This document shows, piece after piece, positions 49,214 through 56,592 of a DNA stretch of 64,000 bases (the first letter of the stretch is position 1; each line of letters begins with the position of its first letter). The translations under genes were made by a program, and so were the position numbers. The stretch lies in NCBI RefSeq assembly GCF_021391495.1, contig NZ_CP090063.1:496001-560000 (forward strand), given 5' to 3'. The notes below the pieces were generated by a model. It saw only the letters and a list, made by a program, of their open reading frames with translations. It made no database searches and was not told where the DNA came from. Source of the DNA: Amycolatopsis acidiphila. GTDB lineage: Bacteria; Actinomycetota; Actinomycetes; Mycobacteriales; Pseudonocardiaceae.

Positions 49214-50469
49214 GTCTGGAACTGATGGCGGCGCTGGCTCGCGCCGGGTTCGACGACTACGTGGTGTACGAGAACGACGGCACGTGGACGTTCGCGGGCG
49301 GTTCGCTCGCCACGGTCACGCTCGACGCGACGCACGTGCGGGTGCGGAGCGTGGTCGAATCCGACACCGAGTGGTCGGGTTCACCGGGGGCGGCCTTGCG
49401 TGCCGCGCTGGATTCGTTGCCGGTACCGGGATGGCGAGCGTACGGCAGTGTCCACTTTGGATTCTCGGGCTTGCTGCCCGGGCTGGGACTGCGTGGCGTG
49501 GCGGCGCCGGCCGGTGACCTGGTGCGGTTGCTGGTGCCGCGCACCGAGGTGACGATCGCCGGGGGCGAGGTGACGATCCGCGGCGAGGAGCAGGACCGGG
49601 TACGGGAGATCCTGCGCGAGCCGATGACCGGCGCCGCGCCGCGGCCGCGCCCGATCGACGTCCGGGTGGACGGGGCGGGCTACCGCGAGCGGGTCGCGCA
49701 GGCGATCAAGGAGATCCGGCAGGGGCAGTACCAGAAGGTCATCCTGTCCCGGTCGGTGCGGATCCCGTTCGCCGCGGACCTGGTCGCGACGTACGAGGTG
49801 GGGCGGCGCGGCAACACGCCGGCACGCTCGTTCCTGATGCGGCTCGGGGGCGCGGAGGCCGCGGGGTTCAGCCCCGAGGTGATCGTGACGGTCTCCCCGG
49901 ACGGTGCCGTCGCGACGCAGCCGCTGGCGGGCACGCGGGCGTTCGGCCGGGGAGCGGACGAGGACGCCGCGGCGCGCACGGACCTGGAGTCGAATCCGAA
50001 GGAGATCTTCGAGCACGCGGTGTCGGTGCGAACGGCGCAGGAGGAGCTGCGGCGCGTGTGCCGCCCGGAGTCGGTGCGGGTGGGAGACTTCATGGGGGTC
50101 AAGGAGCGGGGGAGCGTGCAGCACCTGGCTTCGCTGGTGTGCGGCGACCTCGCCGAGGGGCGCACGGCGTGGGACGCGCTGGAGGCGGTGTTCCCGGCGG
50201 TGACGGCGTCGGGCATCCCGAAGCGGGAGTCGCTGGACGCGATCGCGCGGATGGACGAGGCGCGGAGGTTGTACTCGGGCGCGGTGCTGGCGGCCTCGCA
50301 CGACGGCTCCCTGGACGCGGCGCTCGTGCTGCGGGCGGTGTACCAGGAGGCGGGCGTGACGTGGCTGCGTGCGGGGGCGGGCATCGTCGCGGACTCCACA
50401 CCGGAGCGTGAGTTCGAGGAGACGTGCGAGAAGTTGAGCAGCGTGGCGCCGTTCGTGGTGCCTGCGTAG
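49210..50469 (+). CDS. Salicylate synthase (MbtI/Irp9-type)
   Basis: Start at the GTG at 49210, overlapping the monooxygenase stop, gives 419 aa; a longer in-frame reading upstream is only a shadow of the monooxygenase. The chorismate-utilising core reads IRQGQYQKVILSRSVRIPF, MRLGGAEAAGFSPEVIVTVS, QPLAGTRAFGRG, then FEHAVSVRTAQEELRRVC and VKERGSVQHLASLVCGDL. ALEAVFPAVTASGIPKRESL and LYSGAVLAASHDGSLDAALV follow; these match salicylate synthases such as MbtI rather than EntC. It converts chorismate through isochorismate to salicylate, the siderophore cap. Confidence 0.92.
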   Translation: MSLELMAALARAGFDDYVVYENDGTWTFAGGSLATVTLDATHVRVRSVVESDTEWSGSPGAALRAALDSLPVPGWRAYGSVHFGFSGLLPGLGLRGVAAPAGDLVRLLVPRTEVTIAGGEVTIRGEEQDRVREILREPMTGAAPRPRPIDVRVDGAGYRERVAQAIKEIRQGQYQKVILSRSVRIPFAADLVATYEVGRRGNTPARSFLMRLGGAEAAGFSPEVIVTVSPDGAVATQPLAGTRAFGRGADEDAAARTDLESNPKEIFEHAVSVRTAQEELRRVCRPESVRVGDFMGVKERGSVQHLASLVCGDLAEGRTAWDALEAVFPAVTASGIPKRESLDAIARMDEARRLYSGAVLAASHDGSLDAALVLRAVYQEAGVTWLRAGAGIVADSTPEREFEETCEKLSSVAPFVVPA

Positions 50470-50556
50470 GGGATGGCGGGGTGCGACTGCGCCGGCGCGC
50501 GCAGCGCGCCGGACAACTGGGGAACGCCCGTCCCACCCCGATCGTGGAGTGTTCAA

Positions 50557-50611
50557 CGGTCGGCCCACCGCGTCAAGGCGGGAAAGATGCCTTGACCCGG
50601 CGTGCCGACCG
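50557..50611. terminator. Bidirectional terminator hairpin between convergent genes
   Basis: CGGTCGGC at 50557-50564 pairs with GCCGACCG at 50604-50611, and GTCAAGGC at 50572-50579 with GCCTTGAC at 50589-50596, around a 9-base loop. It lies between the salicylate synthase and the permease operon, which converge. The remainder of 50470-50730 shows nothing else. Confidence 0.72.
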
Positions 50612-50730
50612 CTGAAGGGCGCGGGGAGCGGGGTGGGTGCGGGCATTCGGCTGCCGTTGCCGGGTTCGCCTTCGCGGGGTGGCTGCGTTGCCGGGTTCGC
50701 TTTCCGTACTGGCCGTTCCGCGCGCCCGCC

Positions 50731-51708
50731 CTACCGTCGGGTGCGGCGTAGCAGCCAGGCGAGATACGCGCCGCCGAGGGCGGCGGTTGCGACGCCGACC
50801 GGGAGGGTGCCGCTGCCGGCCACCCGCTGCGCCACGAAGTCCGCCGCCAGGACGAGCAGTGCGCCCATCCACGCCGCGGGCAGGATCCCCGCGCCGGGCG
50901 CTCGCGTCAGCCGCTTCGCCAGTTGGGGCGCGGTGAGCGACACGAAGGCGATCGGCCCGGCGACGGCAGTCGCCGCCGCGCAGGCCGCCGTGCCCACGAC
51001 GATCAGGTACAACCGGCTCGGCTCGACGCGCACCCCCAGCGCCGCGGCCGAGTCGTCGCCCATCTCCAGGATGTCCAGCCACCGTACGCCCACCAGCACC
51101 AACGGCACGACCACCGCGAGCGCGATCAGCGCCGGCCACACGTGCTCCCAGCCCAGGTTGTTCAGGCTCCCGGTGATCCACACCGTCGCCCGCGCGACGT
51201 CCGCCAGTTTCGCGTTGACGATCAGGTAGAAGTTGACCGCCTGCAGGATCGCGCTGACGCCGATGCCCACCAATACCAGCCGCGTACCGCGCACTCCTCG
51301 TTGCCACGCCAGCAGGTACACCGCGAGCGCCGTCGCGAGGCCACCGGCGATCGCGCCGAGGGACACCGCGAGCAGGCTGCCGCCGAACACCAGGATCATC
51401 AGCAACCCGCCGGTCGTGGCGCCGTAGTTGAACCCGATGATGTCCGGGCTGCCGAGCGGGTTCCGCGACAGGCTCTGGAACACCGCCCCGCTCATCCCCA
51501 GCGCCGCGCCCACGCACAGCGCGATCAGCACGCGCGGCAGCCGCAGGTCGAGCACCGCGAAGTCGGTCAGCCTGCTGCCGTTGCCCAACAGCGTCCGCAC
51601 CACGTCCAACGGTGCCACGGAGATCGAGCCGACCCCGAGTGCGAGGACCGCGACCACCAGGATCGCCACGACCAGGCCCGCCGACACCGTCATCGCCCGC
51701 CGGGTCAT
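50731..51708 (-). CDS. FecCD-type iron-siderophore ABC permease
   Basis: Start at the ATG at 51708 gives 325 aa with about nine to ten helices (LVVAILVVAVLALGVGSISV; LIALCVGAALGMSGAVFQSL; GAIAGGLATALAVYLLAW; LVLVGIGVSAILQAVNF). FecCD signatures are RLPRVLIALCVGAALGMSGA, RNPLGSPDIIGFNYGA and GPIAFVSLTAPQLAKRL. Together with the overlapping permease gene upstream it forms the membrane part of a ferri-siderophore importer. The ATPase and binding protein are not in the window. Confidence 0.92.
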   Translation of the reverse strand: MTRRAMTVSAGLVVAILVVAVLALGVGSISVAPLDVVRTLLGNGSRLTDFAVLDLRLPRVLIALCVGAALGMSGAVFQSLSRNPLGSPDIIGFNYGATTGGLLMILVFGGSLLAVSLGAIAGGLATALAVYLLAWQRGVRGTRLVLVGIGVSAILQAVNFYLIVNAKLADVARATVWITGSLNNLGWEHVWPALIALAVVVPLVLVGVRWLDILEMGDDSAAALGVRVEPSRLYLIVVGTAACAAATAVAGPIAFVSLTAPQLAKRLTRAPGAGILPAAWMGALLVLAADFVAQRVAGSGTLPVGVATAALGGAYLAWLLRRTRR

Positions 51709-52688
51709 GCCCTCGCCGCCTTGCTCCGTCGCACCAGCCAGATGAACACCGGCGCCCCCAGCAACGCCGTCACCACCCCCACGTCGATCTCCGCTCGGGC
51801 GATGACCCGGCCGAGCACGTCCGCGGCCAGCAGCAACGCGGGCGCGAGGACGGCGCAGTAGGGCAGCACCCACCGCTGGTCCGGCCCGGTCAGCGCGCGC
51901 ACCATGTGCGGCACGGCGAGCCCGACGAACACCAGCGGCCCCACCGCTGCCGTCGCCGCACCGGCCAGCAACGTGACCGCCAGCAGCGACAACAGGCGCG
52001 TCCGGCCCAGATGCGCGCCGAGGGAGGTGCCGGCGTCGTCGCCGAGGGCCAGCGCGTTCAACGGTCGTGCCAGCAGCAGGGCCAGGATCAAGCCTGCGCC
52101 GAGGAACGGCGCGACCCGTACGAGCGTCGCGTCGTCCGCCCGCTGCAGCGAACCCACCGTCCAGAATCGCATCTGGTCGAGCGTCTGCTGGTTCAGCAGG
52201 GTCAGGCACTGGGTGAGCCCGGTGAGCGCGGCCGACACCGCGGTGCCGGCGAGGGCGAGCCGGACCGGCGAAGCGCCTCCCCGCCCGGCGATGAAGTACA
52301 GCACCGTCCCGGCGATCGCGGCGCCCGCGAACGCGAACCACACGAACGCCCGCAGATCAGTCAGCCCCAGGACGCTCACCGACAGCGCGGCCGCGGCCGA
52401 GGCGCCGGCGTTGACGCCCAGCAGGCCCGGGTCGGCGAGCGGGTTGCGCGTCAGCGCCTGCATCACCGCCCCCGCGACGCCCAGCGAGGCGCCGACCGCG
52501 ATGCCGATCAGCGTGCGCGGGATCCGCAGGTCCCACACCACGAACGAGGCGTCCGAACCGTCCCGTTCGAACAACAGGTGGACCACTGTGGACAGTGGGA
52601 TCGAGCGCGCGCCCACCGCGATGGACAGCAGCGACACGACGACCAGCAGGACCAGGGCGAAAACGAGGCCGGTGGTGCGCGACCTCAC
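51705..52688 (-). CDS. FecCD-type iron-siderophore ABC permease (second subunit)
   Basis: The GTG at 52688 overlaps the ligase stop (GTGA), giving 327 aa, and its own stop overlaps the next permease (ATGA). Segments include LVFALVLLVVVSLLSIAVGA, RIPRTLIGIAVGASLGVAGA, TRNPLADPGLLGVNAGASAA and GPLVFVGLAVPHMVRALTG. It is the heterodimer partner of the downstream permease. The tight overlap with the aryl-AMP ligase shows uptake and activation are co-expressed. Confidence 0.92.
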   Translation of the reverse strand: MRSRTTGLVFALVLLVVVSLLSIAVGARSIPLSTVVHLLFERDGSDASFVVWDLRIPRTLIGIAVGASLGVAGAVMQALTRNPLADPGLLGVNAGASAAAALSVSVLGLTDLRAFVWFAFAGAAIAGTVLYFIAGRGGASPVRLALAGTAVSAALTGLTQCLTLLNQQTLDQMRFWTVGSLQRADDATLVRVAPFLGAGLILALLLARPLNALALGDDAGTSLGAHLGRTRLLSLLAVTLLAGAATAAVGPLVFVGLAVPHMVRALTGPDQRWVLPYCAVLAPALLLAADVLGRVIARAEIDVGVVTALLGAPVFIWLVRRSKAARA

Positions 52689-54223
52689 TCCGCGCCACCG
52701 GCGAGGCGCCGGGCGAGCTCGGTCTTGCTGACCTTGCCGACCTTCGTGAGCGGGAACTCCTCGAGCACCTCGATCCGGTCGGGCAGCTTGTACTCGGCGA
52801 CCCCGCGCTCGCGCAGGAACGCGGCGACCTCCCGCAGCTTCGGCGGCGCGCCGCGGACGACGAGGAACGCGCAGGTGCGCTCGCCCATCACCTCGTCCGC
52901 CATGCCGACGACCGCCGCGTCGTGCACCGCGGGATGCGCGAGCAGGTGGTTCTCCAGCTCCTCGGCCGGGATCTTCTCGCCGCCGCGGTTGATCTGGTCC
53001 TTGATCCGGCCTTCGACGATCAGGTGCCCGGACGGCAGCTGCCGCACGACGTCCCCGCTGCGGTAGAACCCGTCCTCGGTGAACGATCGCGCGTTGTGCT
53101 CCTCCGCCCGGTAGTAGCCGCGCAGCGTGTACGGGCCGCGCGTCAGCAGCTCGCCGTTCTCGAGCACGCGCACCTCGTCGGCCGGGCACAGCGGCCTGCC
53201 CTGCGTGGTGACGACCAGCTCCTGCGGGTCGTCGAGGCGGGTGAAGTTCAGCAGGCCCTCGGCCATGCCGAACACCTGCTGGAGCGCGCAGCCCAACGAC
53301 TCGCGCACCCGGCTCGCGGGTTCCGCGCTCAACTTCGCGCCGCCCACCTGCAACAGCTCCAGGCTGGTGAGATCTTCGTCGGCGAACTCCGCCGCGTCCA
53401 TCCACAGTAGAGCGACGGGTGGCACCACCGCGGTCCCCGTGACCTTCTCCCGCTCGATCAACGCGAAAGCCGTGTCGGGGCTGGGATCGGTCGCGAGCAC
53501 CACGGTGCCGCCCGCCGCGAACGCGCCCAGCAGGCCGGGAGACGACAGTGCGAAGTTGTGTGCGGCTGGCAGTGCGACCAGGTACACCGTGTTCTCGCCG
53601 AAGCCGGCGACCTTCGCGCTCGCGCGTGCGTTGTACAGATAGTCGTTGTGGGTGCGGGGAATCAGCTTCGGCGTGCCGGTGGTTCCGCCTGACAGCAGGA
53701 AAAGTGCCACGTCCGACGGGTCGGGCTCGGGCAGTTCCACGGGTTCCGCGGTCGGCAGCTCTTCGTCCACCACGACGACCTGCCGCACGCCCGGCACCGC
53801 CTTGCAGACGATCTGCGCGAGATCGCGGTACTCGTCGGTGATGAAGTACGCGACCGCTTCGCTCAGTTCGCACAGCGGCACGATCTCGGCCTCGCGGTGG
53901 GCGGGTAGGGCGAGCACGGGCAGGGCGCCCACGCGCAGCAGCGCGAAGAACAGCGCCACGAACTCCGGGATGTTGGGCACCTGCACCACGACCCGCTCGC
54001 GTGGGGAGACCAGCGATGACAGGCCGGACGCGACCCGCGCCACCCACGCGTCGAGCTCGGCGTAGGTCCACCGGGATCCGTCGGCGCCGACGAGCGCGAC
54101 GCGGTCCGGGTGCCGCTCGACGCCGTCACGCAGCAGCTGGTCCAGCGGTTCCCCGGTCCAGTAACCCTCGGCCCGGTAGCGCTCGGCCAGCTCCTCCGGC
54201 CAGGGCACGCACCCCTCCAGCAT
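52685..54223 (-). CDS. Salicyl-AMP ligase (EntE/MbtA family)
   Basis: This 512-aa adenylating enzyme activates salicylate (or another aryl acid) with ATP and loads it on an aryl-carrier domain. It shows LFLLSGGTTGTPKLIPRTHN (phosphate loop), PAAHNFALSSPGLLGAF (aryl pocket His-Asn as in DhbE), QQVFGMAEGLLNFTRLDD, GRIKDQINRGGEKIPAEELE, and the late Lys in KVGKVSKTELARRL. It heads the minus-strand operon ligase-permease-permease, divergent from the exporter, with an iron box between. The aryl-carrier partner must be outside the window. Confidence 0.93.
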   Translation of the reverse strand: MLEGCVPWPEELAERYRAEGYWTGEPLDQLLRDGVERHPDRVALVGADGSRWTYAELDAWVARVASGLSSLVSPRERVVVQVPNIPEFVALFFALLRVGALPVLALPAHREAEIVPLCELSEAVAYFITDEYRDLAQIVCKAVPGVRQVVVVDEELPTAEPVELPEPDPSDVALFLLSGGTTGTPKLIPRTHNDYLYNARASAKVAGFGENTVYLVALPAAHNFALSSPGLLGAFAAGGTVVLATDPSPDTAFALIEREKVTGTAVVPPVALLWMDAAEFADEDLTSLELLQVGGAKLSAEPASRVRESLGCALQQVFGMAEGLLNFTRLDDPQELVVTTQGRPLCPADEVRVLENGELLTRGPYTLRGYYRAEEHNARSFTEDGFYRSGDVVRQLPSGHLIVEGRIKDQINRGGEKIPAEELENHLLAHPAVHDAAVVGMADEVMGERTCAFLVVRGAPPKLREVAAFLRERGVAEYKLPDRIEVLEEFPLTKVGKVSKTELARRLAGGAE

Positions 54224-54251
54224 CCGCAGCTCCTTGGGTCAGGCGACGAAG

Positions 54252-54270
54252 TTAGGTTAGGCTAGCCGAC
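54252..54270 (+). promoter_or_regulatory. IdeR/DmdR iron box between ligase and exporter genes
   Basis: TTAGGTTAGGCTAGCCGAC matches the iron-repressor box in its first 14 bases. It lies 23 bases before the exporter start and near the ligase start, so it can control both directions. Confidence 0.82.
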
Positions 54271-54292
54271 ATACTTCGAGGGAAGGTAGCTC

Positions 54293-55549
54293 GTGCGGCT
54301 CGGGGAACTGGTCATCGACGTCACACCGCTGCGGACCAGTCCGGCCTACCGGCGGGTGTTCGCCGCGCAGACCCTCACGGTGCTGACCACAGCGCTCACC
54401 AATGTCGCCATCAACCTGCACGTCTACCAGCTCACCGGTTCCTCGGTCCAGGTCGGCCTGGTCAGCCTGGTGTTCGGGCTCGCACTGCTCGCGGGGCTGC
54501 TCGCGGGCGGCGTGCTCGCCGACCGGCTCGACCGCCGCCGCCTCATCCTCGGCACCCGTTCGCTGGTCGCGCTCGTCCTCGCCGGGCTCGCGGTCAACGC
54601 GGCGATGCCGCAGCCGCTGCTGGGCATCGTGTACCTCGCGGCCGTGCCGGCGGGCGGGATCAACGGCCTCGGCGGATCCGCGCTGATGGCCGCGATCCCG
54701 GCGCTCGTCACGCCCGCCCAGCTGACCGCCGCGGGTGCGTTGTTCACCGTGACCAGCCAGTTCGGCGCGATGGTCGGGCCGACGATCGCCGGGTTCATCG
54801 CGGCGGGCCCTGGCGTCGCCACCTGTTTCGCGATCGACGCGGCCGGATATCTCGTCGGTATCGCGCTGATGTGGTTCATTCCACCGCTGCGCGCCGAGCG
54901 GGAGCCGCAGCACCCCTTGCGTTCCCTCGCCGAGGGTTTCCGTTTCGTGCGAGGCAACCAGGTCGTCGCGGGGCTGCTGCTGATCGACGTGTGGGCCATG
55001 GTGTTCGCGATGCCGTACGCGCTTTTCCCGCAACTGGCGAAGGAAGTGTTCGGCGGCGGGCCGTCGACGGTCGGCCTCCTCTACACCGCGCCCGCGGTCG
55101 GGGCGTTCATCGGCGCGCTGGCCAGCGGCTGGACCGGGCGTGCGCGGCACAGTGGTCGCGCGCTGATCGCGTCGGTGCTCGTGTGGGGTCTGGCGATCAC
55201 CGGGTTCGGCCTGTCCGGGCACCTGTGGCTCGGGCTGCTGTGCCTGGCGATCGCGGGCCTCGGCGACACGACCTCGGAAATCCTGCGCCGCGCCCTGTTG
55301 CAGCACTACACCCTGGACCACCTGCAGGGCCGCGTCTCGAGTCTCTGGCTCGCGCAGGCCACCAGCGGGGCGGCGGTCGGCAACGCCGAGGCCGGTCTGG
55401 CCGCGCGCCTGCTCGGCGGCTCGGGCGCGGTGGTCGGCGGCGGGCTGGTGTGCGTGCTGGGCGTCTGCCTGGTCGCCGCGACGATGCCCCGGCTGCGCCG
55501 GGCGAGCCTGCAAGGAGAGCGATGCCCCTCGCTGCCGTCAACGGCGTGA
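54293..55549 (+). CDS. MFS siderophore exporter (EntS-like)
   Basis: This 418-aa major-facilitator protein with about twelve helices starts at the GTG at 54293 after GGAAGG. Key parts: the loop motif GGVLADRLDRRRLILGTR between helices 2 and 3, AGGINGLGGSALMAAIPALV, FGAMVGPTIAGFIAAGPG, and ALLQHYTLDHLQGRVSSLWL in the C-half, all like EntS enterobactin exporters. It exports the finished siderophore. Its 3' end overlaps the alpha/beta hydrolase gene by 28 bases. Confidence 0.9.
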   Translation: MRLGELVIDVTPLRTSPAYRRVFAAQTLTVLTTALTNVAINLHVYQLTGSSVQVGLVSLVFGLALLAGLLAGGVLADRLDRRRLILGTRSLVALVLAGLAVNAAMPQPLLGIVYLAAVPAGGINGLGGSALMAAIPALVTPAQLTAAGALFTVTSQFGAMVGPTIAGFIAAGPGVATCFAIDAAGYLVGIALMWFIPPLRAEREPQHPLRSLAEGFRFVRGNQVVAGLLLIDVWAMVFAMPYALFPQLAKEVFGGGPSTVGLLYTAPAVGAFIGALASGWTGRARHSGRALIASVLVWGLAITGFGLSGHLWLGLLCLAIAGLGDTTSEILRRALLQHYTLDHLQGRVSSLWLAQATSGAAVGNAEAGLAARLLGGSGAVVGGGLVCVLGVCLVAATMPRLRRASLQGERCPSLPSTA

Positions 55550-56325
55550 AGATCTCCTACGCCGACACGGGTTCCGGCGAGCCGGTGGTGCTCGTGATGG
55601 GCACCGCCGCGACCGGCCGGGTGTGGCACCTGCACCAGGTGCCCGCGCTCGTCGACGCCGGCTACCGCGTGATCACCTTCGACAACCGCGGGATTTCCGG
55701 CGAGGACACGGAATTCACGATCGACGACCTGGTCGCCGACACGGCCGAGCTGATCGAGTACCTGGAGCTGGGGCCGTGCCGGCTGGTCGGCACGTCGATG
55801 GGCGCGCAGGTCGTGACCGAGCTGGCGCTCGCGCATCCCGAGTTGGTCACGCAGGCGGTCATGATGGCGACGCGAGGCCGCGCGGACGTCCTGCGCGCCG
55901 CGATGGGTGCGGCCGAACGCGAGCTGCGGGAGAGCGCGGTGGAGCTGCCCGCGCGGTACGAAGCCGTGGTGCGGGCGGTGCAGAATCTCTCGCCGCGCAC
56001 GCTGAACGACGACGCGGCGATGCGGGACTGGCTCGACCTGTTCGCGCTCTCGCCCACGATCTGGACCCCGGGCCTGCGCGCCCAGCTGTGCCTGGACATC
56101 ACCGGAAACCGGCTGCCCGCGTACCGGGCGATCAAGGTTCCGTGCCTGGTCATCGGGTTCGCCGACGACCTGCGCCTGCCGGCGCACCTGGCACGGGAGG
56201 TCGCCGACGCGATCCCGTCCGCCGAGTACCTGGAGCTGGCGGACTGCGGCCACTACGGCTACCTGGAGCGGCCGCACGCGGTCAACGCCGCACTCGTCAC
56301 CTTTTTCGCGGGTAGACACTCTTAG
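55522..56325 (+). CDS. Alpha/beta hydrolase of the siderophore cluster
   Basis: The ATG at 55522 with AAGGAG five bases upstream gives 267 aa. The triad is Ser in CRLVGTSMGAQVVTEL at about residue 93, Asp in VIGFADDLRLPAHLA, and His in LADCGHYGYLERPHAV. It is coupled to the exporter by a 28-base overlap. In siderophore clusters such enzymes act as thioesterase-like releasers or as hydrolases that open ferri-siderophores; which applies is not readable. It ends just before the iron box preceding mbtH. Confidence 0.85.
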   Translation: MPLAAVNGVKISYADTGSGEPVVLVMGTAATGRVWHLHQVPALVDAGYRVITFDNRGISGEDTEFTIDDLVADTAELIEYLELGPCRLVGTSMGAQVVTELALAHPELVTQAVMMATRGRADVLRAAMGAAERELRESAVELPARYEAVVRAVQNLSPRTLNDDAAMRDWLDLFALSPTIWTPGLRAQLCLDITGNRLPAYRAIKVPCLVIGFADDLRLPAHLAREVADAIPSAEYLELADCGHYGYLERPHAVNAALVTFFAGRHS

Positions 56326-56336
56326 TCTCCCCTTAC

Positions 56337-56355
56337 TAAGGTAAGCCTCAGCTAA
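56337..56355 (+). promoter_or_regulatory. IdeR/DmdR iron box before mbtH and the NRPS
   Basis: TAAGGTAAGCCTCAGCTAA is a good match to the iron-repressor consensus. It stands 19 bases before the MbtH start and downstream of the hydrolase stop, giving the NRPS operon its own iron-regulated promoter. Confidence 0.83.
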
Positions 56356-56374
56356 CGACGCATGGGAGGCTTAC

Positions 56375-56590
56375 GTGACGAACCCCTTCGACGACGACAG
56401 CGGCCGGTTCTACGCCCTGACCAACGACGAGGGCCAGTACTCCCTGTGGCCCACCTTCGCCGAGGTGCCCTCGGGCTGGCGGGTCGTGTTCGGCGAGGAC
56501 TCGCGGCAGGCCTGCCTCGACCACATCGAGGCGAACTGGACGGACATGCGGCCCCGCAGCCTGGTCCGCACGATGGAATCCGGGTCCTGA
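56375..56590 (+). CDS. mbtH: MbtH-like NRPS partner protein
   Basis: This 71-aa protein matches the MbtH family: [40 protein letters not shown], then [17 protein letters not shown] with the three conserved Trp. MbtH proteins bind adenylation domains and support their folding and activity. It precedes the NRPS gene with a two-base gap, so the two should be co-translated. Confidence 0.95.
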   Translation: MTNPFDDDSGRFYALTNDEGQYSLWPTFAEVPSGWRVVFGEDSRQACLDHIEANWTDMRPRSLVRTMESGS

Positions 56591-56592
56591 GG

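Noticed and set aside
51705..54071. Long frames joining permease genes with antisense-frame readings of neighbours (also 50731-52341)
   Set aside because: The extra N-terminal parts are shadows of the ligase and of the other permease; true starts form four-base overlaps.
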